Assembly: GCA_946614405.1 (NCBI GenBank)
Contig: CAMOGZ010000083.1
Coordinates: 1 to 6,729, forward strand
DNA length: 6,729 bases
Direction of reading: 5' to 3'
Origin: an uncultured Eubacterium sp.
GTDB taxonomy: Bacteria > Bacillota > Clostridia > Peptostreptococcales > Anaerovoracaceae
A program made the position numbers and the translations under genes. Under the pieces are notes generated by a model. That model worked only from the letters and a program-made list of their open reading frames with translations, was not told the origin of the DNA and did not search any database. Shown here piece by piece: positions 1 to 5,253 of the stretch. Within the stretch, counting starts at the first letter, position 1. Every line of letters begins with the position of its first letter.

Positions 1-781
1 CAGTCTCCTTGCCGTATCCACCAGCGCACGGCCTAAGATCGAGAATTACCACTTCACTACCATCGAGCCCAATCTCGGTGTTGTGAAGATGTACGATACC
101 AGCTTCGTCATGGCCGACATTGCCGGGATCATTGAGGGTGCCCACCAGGGACTTGGCCTTGGGCTGAAGTTCCTGAAACACATCGAACGTACCCGTGTCC
201 TGATCCATGTGGTGGATGTATCCGGAAGCGAGGGAAGGGATCCCATCGATGATTTTGAGAAGATCAATGCAGAGCTGAGAAGCTACAGCGAGTCCGTAGC
301 ACGGAAACCTATGCTGGTGGCCGCCAATAAGATCGACCTCACCGATGAGGAGGATCCCGGTTATATTGCCTTCAAGGAATATGTAGAGTCCAAGGGTTAC
401 CGCGTATTCCCGATTTCCGCACCTATCAACTACGGGGTGAAGGAACTGATGAATGCGGCTTTGGAAGAGCTTCAGAAGGCCCTTGCACAGCCGGAACCGG
501 AACCGGAAGTGGAATACTTCGACTTTGATACGGATGACAGAGAGCCGGATTATAAGGAAGTCTATGTCACCAAGGAAGACGAAGAGACCTATTCCGTCAC
601 GGGCAAACAGCTCCGGAAGATTTTTGATTCCACCAACTTCAATGACTTTGGTTCCCTTCGCTATCTTTATAAATACATGGAGAAGAAGGGCGCCATCGAC
701 AGAATGATCGAGCTGGGACTGACCGAAGGGGACACCATTCGGGTATTTGACTACGAATTCGAGTATTATGACGAGTATTAA
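1..781 (+). CDS. obg: Obg-family GTPase, 3' part (5' end outside window)
   Basis: Obg is a slow GTPase that binds the large ribosomal subunit and acts in late 50S assembly and stress signalling. The first full codon is at base 2; 259 residues are visible before the TAA at 779-781. The window opens inside the P-loop, so the N-terminal glycine-rich Obg fold and most of G1 are missing. What remains is diagnostic: the G2 region with HFTT and PNLG, G3 as DIAG (116-127) followed by IIEGAHQG and HIERTRVL, G4 NKID (326-337), and the G5 Ser-Ala (416-421). A Pro-Glu repeat linker (491-508) leads into an acidic OCT domain (about 510-778) containing GSLRYLYKYMEKKGAID and ending in a Tyr/Asp/Glu-rich tail. 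G3 has Ala where most Obg proteins have Pro. The next gene starts 12 bases downstream, so they are probably cotranscribed. Confidence 0.96.
   Translation, partial: SLLAVSTSARPKIENYHFTTIEPNLGVVKMYDTSFVMADIAGIIEGAHQGLGLGLKFLKHIERTRVLIHVVDVSGSEGRDPIDDFEKINAELRSYSESVARKPMLVAANKIDLTDEEDPGYIAFKEYVESKGYRVFPISAPINYGVKELMNAALEELQKALAQPEPEPEVEYFDFDTDDREPDYKEVYVTKEDEETYSVTGKQLRKIFDSTNFNDFGSLRYLYKYMEKKGAIDRMIELGLTEGDTIRVFDYEFEYYDEY
491..508 (+). repeat. Three tandem CCGGAA hexamers in obg
   Basis: Three exact in-frame copies of CCGGAA encode Pro-Glu three times, followed by Val-Glu. They sit in the linker between the GTPase domain and the OCT domain. Copy-number change would add or remove dipeptides without shifting the frame. 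The repeat is seen directly; any variability is inference. Confidence 0.9.
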
Positions 782-793
782 CAGGAGTAAGGA

Positions 794-3151
794 ATGACGG
801 AAACCGGAAGATTAACGGAAGAACGATGCTACCAGTACTTCCGACAGCAGAATACGCCAACCCGCGTGATCCGGCATTGCATCGGCGTCAGCAATGCGGC
901 TTACACCATCGGCAAGGCAATGAACGAGACGTTTCTGACGTCTCCTCTTGACCTGGAACTGATCCGGACGGCGGCGCTGGTCCATGACATGTGCCGTGTG
1001 GAGGAGGACCATGGAAGGGTCGCAGCGGAGATCCTGCGGAAAGACGGATATCCGGATGTGGCAGATGCCGTGGAAGAGCATATGTTCCGTCATCTCAGCC
1101 CTCTTGACGAGATCACTGTGGCGGACCTGGTCTGCCTGGGGGACAGACTGGTATGCGAGGATCAGTATGTGGGAGTGGACCGCAGGATCGATTATCTGAT
1201 CCACAAACCCGGAGAAACAGAAGAACGGACGGCACGCCTCAACGAGGCCAGAAAACTCATGCACGACTATGTGAACGAACTGGAAAGACGCATGGGATGC
1301 ACCGTGGATTCTTTGTTCCGTCCCTCCATGGATGAGATCCTGAAGCAGGTGGAGAAGCCGGCACGCTACACCGGGAACGAGATCAATGTGATCCGGAAGG
1401 ACCCGGAGTCCGTGGACGTGCGCTTCGCCTTTGCATTTCCGGATCTTTATGAGATCGGCATGTCCTATATGGGGCTGCAGATCCTGTATAACATAATCAA
1501 TAAAGAACAGAATCTTGCTTGTGAACGGGTATTTGCACCGGCATCCGACATGGAAGAGCTGATGCGCAGCTACGATTATCCTTTGTTTACGCTTGAGAAT
1601 AAGACTCCCGTGGCGGAGATGGATGTAATGGGGTTCACCCTTCAGTACGAGATGTCCTTCACGAATATACTTAATATGCTGGAGCTGGCGCAGCTTCCGC
1701 TGCATGCTGCTGACCGGGACGAGTCCATGCCCCTGGTCATTGCCGGAGGCCCCTGCGCATTCAACCCTGAACCTTTGGCGGACTTCATCGACCTCTTCAT
1801 GATCGGAGACGGAGAGAAGGCTCTCCCGGACCTTCTGAAGGCCCTGGCAGACTGCAAGAAGGAGGGACTCTCCCGCAGAGAGACTCTTCTGAAACTGACC
1901 GCCATCGACGGTGTTTATGTGCCTGCATTCTATGAGCCGGTCTACGGAGAAGACGGGATCCTCACCGAGTACAGAGTGACAGAAGATGTCCCGTACCCCG
2001 TCAGAAGAGCCATCGTTCCGGACCTGGAGGACATCGATTTCCCGGAGAATAATATCGTTCCCCTGATCGAGACGGTACACGACCGCGCTGTCGTAGAGAC
2101 ATTCCGCGGGTGCACCAGAGGGTGCCGGTTCTGTCAGGCCGGCATGATCTATCGCCCTGTGCGGGAGCGCAGCAAGGAAAAGATCCTGGATCTGGCTGCG
2201 GCTCAGATCCATAATACCGGACACGATGAGCTGTCCATTCTGTCACTGTCCACCAGTGACTATTCCTGCTTCGAAGAACTGGCCATTTCCCTGATGAGAT
2301 ACTGCAAGGAGCGGGAGGTTTCCCTTTCCCTGCCGTCCCTCAGGCTGGACAGCTTCTCCTTTAACGTGCTGCAGGAGATCCAGAAATACAAAAAGTCCGG
2401 ATTGACCTTTGCCCCGGAGGCGGGGACTCAGAGGCTCCGTGACATTATCAATAAAGGAATCACAGAAGAAGACATCTACGGAGCAGTGGAGCAGGCCCTG
2501 GAACTGGGCTGGCGCCATGTCAAGCTCTATTTCATGATCGGTCTCCCCGGGGAAACCGACGAGGACCTGGACGGCATCGCCCAGATCGCCCGCAATGTGA
2601 TGGGGATCCACAAACGTTCCGGAAAGGGCGGAAGGTTCAACGTTACCGTCAGCATTTCCAACTTTGTGCCCAAGGCGCACACACCTTTCCAGTGGGCGCC
2701 TCAGGACTCCACAGAGGAGTTCCGCCGCAAGCATGATTACCTCACAGAGCGGCTGAAGATCAAGGGTGTGACCTACAACTACCATGATGATGCAGTCAGC
2801 ACTTGTGAAGCGATCCTGGCAAGAGGGGACCGCCGCTGCGGCGACCTGCTTCTTCTTGCCCACCGTGCAGGATGCAAATTCGACGGATGGAGCGAGCACT
2901 TCAACCGTGACACCTGGAAGAAGGTCCTGGAGGACTGGGATGTGGACTATCGCACCATCACCGAACGTTCCCGTTCGTATAATGAATGCCTGCCCTGGGA
3001 TGTGCTGGATTCCGGTATCAGCAAGGTATTCCTCATGAGAGAAAACGAGAAGGCCAAGTCAGAGACCGTCACCCACGACTGCCGTTATGGGTGCACCGGA
3101 TGCGGAATGAACCGATATACGACCTGTCCGCAAGGAGGCATCTATGTATAA
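794..3151 (+). CDS. HD-domain/radical SAM fusion protein (TIGR03960-type)
   Basis: This 785-residue protein has two parts. Residues 18-170 look like an HD phosphohydrolase, with candidate metal ligands H28, H64-D65, H96 and D117. They resemble the HDIG subfamily with a VIxHC opening and an LVCLGDRLV-like segment. From about residue 179 it is a full-length TIGR03960-type radical SAM protein. It has the family opening EKPARYTGNEIN (187-198), a B12-binding-like Rossmann region (about 208-350, GGPCAFNPEPLADF at 318-331), the SAM [4Fe-4S] motif C440-x3-C444-x2-C447, and a C-terminal Cys group C763, C767, C770, C778. AGGAG at 783-787 supports the start at 794. An ATG at 1328-1330 (M179) matches the usual start of unfused homologues but has no upstream ribosome site, which argues for one fused product. 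The TIGR03960 substrate is not known to me. The next gene overlaps by 8 bases, which suggests translational coupling. Confidence 0.9.
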   Translation: MTETGRLTEERCYQYFRQQNTPTRVIRHCIGVSNAAYTIGKAMNETFLTSPLDLELIRTAALVHDMCRVEEDHGRVAAEILRKDGYPDVADAVEEHMFRHLSPLDEITVADLVCLGDRLVCEDQYVGVDRRIDYLIHKPGETEERTARLNEARKLMHDYVNELERRMGCTVDSLFRPSMDEILKQVEKPARYTGNEINVIRKDPESVDVRFAFAFPDLYEIGMSYMGLQILYNIINKEQNLACERVFAPASDMEELMRSYDYPLFTLENKTPVAEMDVMGFTLQYEMSFTNILNMLELAQLPLHAADRDESMPLVIAGGPCAFNPEPLADFIDLFMIGDGEKALPDLLKALADCKKEGLSRRETLLKLTAIDGVYVPAFYEPVYGEDGILTEYRVTEDVPYPVRRAIVPDLEDIDFPENNIVPLIETVHDRAVVETFRGCTRGCRFCQAGMIYRPVRERSKEKILDLAAAQIHNTGHDELSILSLSTSDYSCFEELAISLMRYCKEREVSLSLPSLRLDSFSFNVLQEIQKYKKSGLTFAPEAGTQRLRDIINKGITEEDIYGAVEQALELGWRHVKLYFMIGLPGETDEDLDGIAQIARNVMGIHKRSGKGGRFNVTVSISNFVPKAHTPFQWAPQDSTEEFRRKHDYLTERLKIKGVTYNYHDDAVSTCEAILARGDRRCGDLLLLAHRAGCKFDGWSEHFNRDTWKKVLEDWDVDYRTITERSRSYNECLPWDVLDSGISKVFLMRENEKAKSETVTHDCRYGCTGCGMNRYTTCPQGGIYV

Positions 3152-3833
3152 ATATGTTCTGGTATTCCGGAAATCCGGAGAAATTAAATACACTTCGCAT
3201 CTGGACATGCTGCGTCTGTTCAAGCGGGCTTTTCGCAGAACCGGGATCGAGCTTGCCTACAGTCAGGGGTATAATCCCCATCCGAAAATGGGCTTTGCTC
3301 AGCCTTTGTCCCTGGGATATGAGGCATCCGGGGAACTCCTGGAGTTCGAGACCAAGGAACCCGTCAGCCGGAAGCGCCTGACGGAGGACATGGCCAGGGC
3401 GCTGCCTGAGGGCGTGGAGATTACCTCCTGCGGAAGGATCGGCGACGGCCAGAAGTCCCTTGCGGCATCCATTACCCAGGCCGAGTATGAGATCCGTGTC
3501 CCCCTTTCCTGGCATCTCATGGATTACCCCGAGGTCACAAAGGCTTATCTGCAGCAGGACCAGATCCTGGCCATGAAGAAACAGAAAAAGACCAAGAAAT
3601 TGGTGGAAGTGGATATCAAGGAGAAGATCCGGCAGCTGACGGCCGAACCGACGGAAGAGGATACACTCCTTCTGAAGGTGACCACGGACTGCGGAAGCAA
3701 GTCCAACCTCAGCCCGGAGCAGGTGATCGCAAGTTACCTGGAGTTTATTCAGTTTGATATCCCCAGGTACCGGATCGAAGTGGACCGGAAGAGCCTGGAA
3801 TACCCCATTGACTTTACCATTAAATGGATGTAA
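3144..3833 (+). CDS. DUF2344 / TIGR03936-type partner of the radical SAM protein
   Basis: This 229-residue soluble protein belongs to the family that nearly always sits beside, or is fused to, TIGR03960 radical SAM proteins, so the two probably work together on one unknown substrate. The N-terminal signature is clear: YTSHLDMLR (16-24), then RAFRR (28-32), then YSQGYNPHPKMGFAQPLSLG (39-58). The middle carries a Lys-rich stretch (145-152), and the C-terminal part has NLSPEQVIASYLEF (188-201). I see no signal peptide, no membrane segment and no Fe-S cysteine motif. The start at 3144 is set by AAGGAGG at 3132-3138, five bases upstream and inside the previous gene. The reading frames overlap by 8 bases. 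In many clostridia this pair lies next to rng, rplU, rpmA and obg. Adjacency to obg fits a role around ribosome or RNA metabolism, but that is inference. Confidence 0.9.
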   Translation: MYKYVLVFRKSGEIKYTSHLDMLRLFKRAFRRTGIELAYSQGYNPHPKMGFAQPLSLGYEASGELLEFETKEPVSRKRLTEDMARALPEGVEITSCGRIGDGQKSLAASITQAEYEIRVPLSWHLMDYPEVTKAYLQQDQILAMKKQKKTKKLVEVDIKEKIRQLTAEPTEEDTLLLKVTTDCGSKSNLSPEQVIASYLEFIQFDIPRYRIEVDRKSLEYPIDFTIKWM

Positions 3834-3866
3834 AATAAAGGAAGGACGGGATAAGCGGCGAAGGAT

Positions 3867-3871
3867 AGGAG
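3867..3871 (+). promoter_or_regulatory. Ribosome binding site that fixes the comEA start
   Basis: AGGAG lies five bases before the ATG at 3877. The frame is open further upstream, with an earlier ATG at 3754 inside the DUF2344 gene. Only the 3877 start has a ribosome site and puts a membrane anchor at the N-terminus. Confidence 0.75.
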
Positions 3872-3876
3872 CAAGT

Positions 3877-4533
3877 ATGGAGCTTATCAGAAAAACGATC
3901 CTTCAGCTGAGAGATCATAAGAATTTAATGCAATTCGCTGCGGTGATAGCCTTGGTTATCATCGCACTTGTGCTTTTTGGGGTAAATGGGCAAAGTCAGA
4001 CCATTACTGTTGATGAATCATCCGCCTCAGAACTTGCGGCAGAGGCGCCGGAACATCCGGAAGAGGAGGCGGCATTGCCGGATTCCGTATTCGTGGATGT
4101 GGGCGGTGAGGTAAGCGATCCCGGTGTTTATGAGGTGAAGGGAGATGCCAGGATATTCGAGGTGATCGAGAAGGCAGGAGGTCTGACCAAAGATGCCGAC
4201 ACCACTATGATCAATCAGGCTGAGACGGTATCAGACGGCATGAAAATCACGATCCCGTCGAAACAGCAGGCGGTATCCGCCGTGGCGCCGGAGCAGGGCG
4301 GTACAGGGGATGCTGCAGTAACACAGACAGAGACAGAAGGGGGAAAAATCAACATCAACACAGCAGATTCCACAGCCCTGCAGGAAATACCGGGTGTTGG
4401 TCCGGCCACTGCCGAGAAGATCATTTCTTACAGGAATGAGCAGGGTGCTTTTCAGAGTATTGAGGATCTGAAAAATGTCAGTGGGATCGGTGACAAGACC
4501 TTCATGAAGATGAAGGACCGGATCACGATATAA
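3877..4533 (+). CDS. comEA: ComEA, membrane-anchored DNA-binding protein
   Basis: ComEA binds incoming double-stranded DNA at the cell surface and hands it to the ComEC channel during transformation. The 218-residue product shows the Gram-positive layout. A short basic cytoplasmic N-terminus is followed by one membrane helix (about 18-36) and an acidic, Ala/Pro/Glu-rich linker (47-69). An SLBB domain (about 71-128, VFVDVGGEVSDPGVYEV at 71-87) and a second low-complexity linker (129-155) come next. The C-terminus has two helix-hairpin-helix units (157-218), with ININTAD (158-164), IPGVGPATAEKII (171-183) and VSGIGDKTF (201-209). The length is typical. It follows the DUF2344 gene by 43 bases with no terminator between, so it is probably the last gene of the obg operon. 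comEC is not in the window. DNA uptake itself is not proven by this gene alone. Confidence 0.93.
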   Translation: MELIRKTILQLRDHKNLMQFAAVIALVIIALVLFGVNGQSQTITVDESSASELAAEAPEHPEEEAALPDSVFVDVGGEVSDPGVYEVKGDARIFEVIEKAGGLTKDADTTMINQAETVSDGMKITIPSKQQAVSAVAPEQGGTGDAAVTQTETEGGKININTADSTALQEIPGVGPATAEKIISYRNEQGAFQSIEDLKNVSGIGDKTFMKMKDRITI

Positions 4534-4535
4534 CA

Positions 4536-4566
4536 GGCGCATGCCCGGAGGGTCATGTGTCCGTTT
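4536..4566 (+). terminator. Possible weak intrinsic terminator after comEA
   Basis: Bases 4536-4546 can pair with 4550-4561 around a GGA loop. This gives an 11-pair stem with two G-U pairs and one bulged T at 4553. Only CGTTTATAT follows, so the T-tract is poor. It begins three bases after the comEA stop, where a terminator would be expected. It may be partial, or only a 3'-end hairpin. Confidence 0.4.
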
Positions 4567-4583
4567 ATATATGACATTTATAT

Positions 4584-4591
4584 TAAGGAGG
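4584..4591 (+). promoter_or_regulatory. Strong ribosome binding site for the Spo0A-like gene
   Basis: TAAGGAGG lies seven bases before the ATG at 4599. It is the strongest Shine-Dalgarno match in the window and supports real translation of the small gene. I found no convincing -35/-10 pair in the 65-base gap upstream. Confidence 0.8.
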
Positions 4592-4598
4592 ATTTGTT

Positions 4599-4967
4599 AT
4601 GAAAGGTGAGAAAAAGTATCTGATCAAGGCAAGAGAGATTGCCATGTCCGCAGGACTTCCGGTGTCGGTTTCCGGGTTTCACTACTTCTGCGATGCGATA
4701 CGGATCATTTTGGAAGACGGAGGCTATTCCTATCTGTACTCCAAGGAGATCTACAACCGCGTGGCGGAGAAGAACGGAGTGAATGTGAACTGCGTTCATA
4801 AGGCCATGGAGTATGCGCTGAAAAATGCCTGGACCAAAAACCATGAAACCTTCGCCAGATGGGTGGATGAGCAGAGTAAGGGACAGATCCGGAAAAAGCC
4901 GACAAATATACAGTTTATATGTCTTCTGTATTATTCACTTGAGGTTGAAAATGCAAAAACTTTCTGA
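4599..4967 (+). CDS. Stand-alone Spo0A C-terminal-domain DNA-binding protein
   Basis: Residues 26-118 of this 122-residue protein match the Spo0A effector domain in layout: GFHYFCDAIRIILED (26-40), KEIYNRVAEKNGV (49-61), the recognition-helix region (62-78, ending KNAW), then KKPTNIQFICLLYYSLE (99-115), which parallels the KPTNSEFIA signature of Spo0A. The receiver domain with its phosphorylated Asp is absent; only about 25 residues precede the effector domain. From memory of B. subtilis Spo0A, its recognition segment SRVERAIRH becomes NCVHKAMEY here, so the DNA-contacting Ser/Arg/Glu/Arg positions are changed. It probably binds DNA with a different specificity and without phosphorelay control. 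This is not the master regulator spo0A. The gene has its own strong ribosome site, and its 3' end carries the promoter of the next gene. Confidence 0.82.
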   Translation: MKGEKKYLIKAREIAMSAGLPVSVSGFHYFCDAIRIILEDGGYSYLYSKEIYNRVAEKNGVNVNCVHKAMEYALKNAWTKNHETFARWVDEQSKGQIRKKPTNIQFICLLYYSLEVENAKTF

Positions 4968-4973
4968 TACAAT
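4945..4973 (+). promoter_or_regulatory. Near-consensus sigma-A promoter for the DUF896 gene
   Basis: TTGAAA (4945-4950) and TACAAT (4968-4973) are separated by exactly 17 bases. TGA immediately before the -10 makes it an extended -10 type. The expected start is near 4980, giving a leader of about 25 bases. The whole element overlaps the last codons and the stop of the Spo0A-like gene. Confidence 0.75.
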
Positions 4974-5004
4974 AGTCAGCGTAGTTCGTTACGAGGAGGG
5001 TCCG

Positions 5005-5181
5005 ATGATCACAGAAGAGAAAATCAAAAGGATCAATGAGCTTGCCAGAAAATCCAAGGCTGAGGGCCTTACGGATGCCGAGAAGGAAGAGCAGCAGATC
5101 CTGCGCAGAGAGTATATAGATGCGTTTAAAGCAAACCTGAGAGCTCAGTTAGACCAGATTGAATTCGTAGACGAAAAATAA
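5005..5181 (+). CDS. DUF896 / YnzC-type small protein
   Basis: This 58-residue, highly charged helical protein matches DUF896 (UPF0291, YnzC type) along its whole length. EEKIKRINELARKSKAEGLT (4-23) forms one helix and turn, and EEQQILRREYIDAFKANLRAQ (28-48) forms the second. These are the family hallmarks: KI-RINELA, GLT, and EQ-LR-EYI. The start at 5005 is chosen because GAGGAGGG (4993-5000) lies four bases upstream and because family members start with MI-(S/T)-E. The frame stays open upstream to 4825, but that part overlaps the Spo0A-like gene. The molecular function is unknown to me. In Bacillus, ynzC lies in the SOS-controlled yneA-yneB-ynzC operon, but I see no LexA-type GAAC/GTTC box here. 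It should be transcribed from the promoter at 4945-4973. Confidence 0.88.
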   Translation: MITEEKIKRINELARKSKAEGLTDAEKEEQQILRREYIDAFKANLRAQLDQIEFVDEK

Positions 5182-5183
5182 TA

Positions 5184-5221
5184 GATTATACTGTTTGAAA
5201 CATTTATATCAAGGTATAATC
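5184..5221 (+). promoter_or_regulatory. Promoter region and candidate operator ahead of iscS
   Basis: A perfect -10 TATAAT (5215-5220) lies 34 bases before the iscS start. Its best -35 look-alike, TTGAAA (5195-5200), is only 14 bases away, which is poor spacing. A perfect 8-bp inverted repeat, GATTATAC (5184-5191) and GTATAATC (5214-5221), brackets the region and covers the -10. A smaller palindrome, TGTTTGAAACA (5192-5202), lies inside. The layout suggests a regulated promoter, perhaps for an Rrf2-type Fe-S regulator such as IscR, but the factor is a guess. Confidence 0.45.
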
Positions 5222-5240
5222 AACATTGGAAGTTTAGAAA

Positions 5241-5245
5241 AGGAG
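5241..5245 (+). promoter_or_regulatory. Ribosome binding site that decides the iscS start
   Basis: AGGAG lies eight bases before the in-frame ATG at 5254. A second ATG at 5250 is out of frame and meets a stop after about 20 codons, so 5254 is the true start. The nearby out-of-frame ATG could lower initiation slightly. Confidence 0.7.
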
Positions 5246-5253
5246 TTCAATGA

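Noticed and set aside
812..2224. Long open frame of 470 codons on the - strand opposite the radical SAM fusion
   Set aside because: It lies wholly antisense to a clearly conserved protein, has a composition typical of antisense frames (rich in His, Gln, Leu, Cys) and shows no recognisable domain. It is a by-product of codon use on the + strand.
2831..2843. GC-rich palindrome CGCCGC-T-GCGGCG considered as a terminator
   Set aside because: It is in the middle of the radical SAM coding region, has a one-base centre that cannot form a normal loop, and no run of T follows. It is explained by the codons for Arg-Arg-Cys-Gly.
2243..2899. Open frame of 218 codons on the - strand opposite the radical SAM core
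   Set aside because: Antisense shadow of a conserved domain with no motif of its own.
3754..3876. Longer start for comEA inside the DUF2344 gene
   Set aside because: The extra 41 residues match nothing in ComEA, have no ribosome site and would place a basic stretch before the membrane anchor. The 3877 start has AGGAG at the right distance.
4980..4993. CGTA-N6-TACG considered as a LexA-type operator for the DUF896 gene
   Set aside because: The arms are only four bases long and do not match the GAAC/GTTC pattern of Gram-positive LexA boxes. It is likely chance.
4825..5004. Longer start for the DUF896 gene overlapping the Spo0A-like gene
   Set aside because: DUF896 proteins begin near MI-(S/T)-E. 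The extension would be read from upstream of the strong promoter and lacks a ribosome site.
5195..5220. TTGAAA to TATAAT before iscS considered as a plain consensus promoter
   Set aside because: The spacer is 14 bases, too short for normal sigma-A use. The -10 is kept as likely, but the -35 is not accepted as a firm call.
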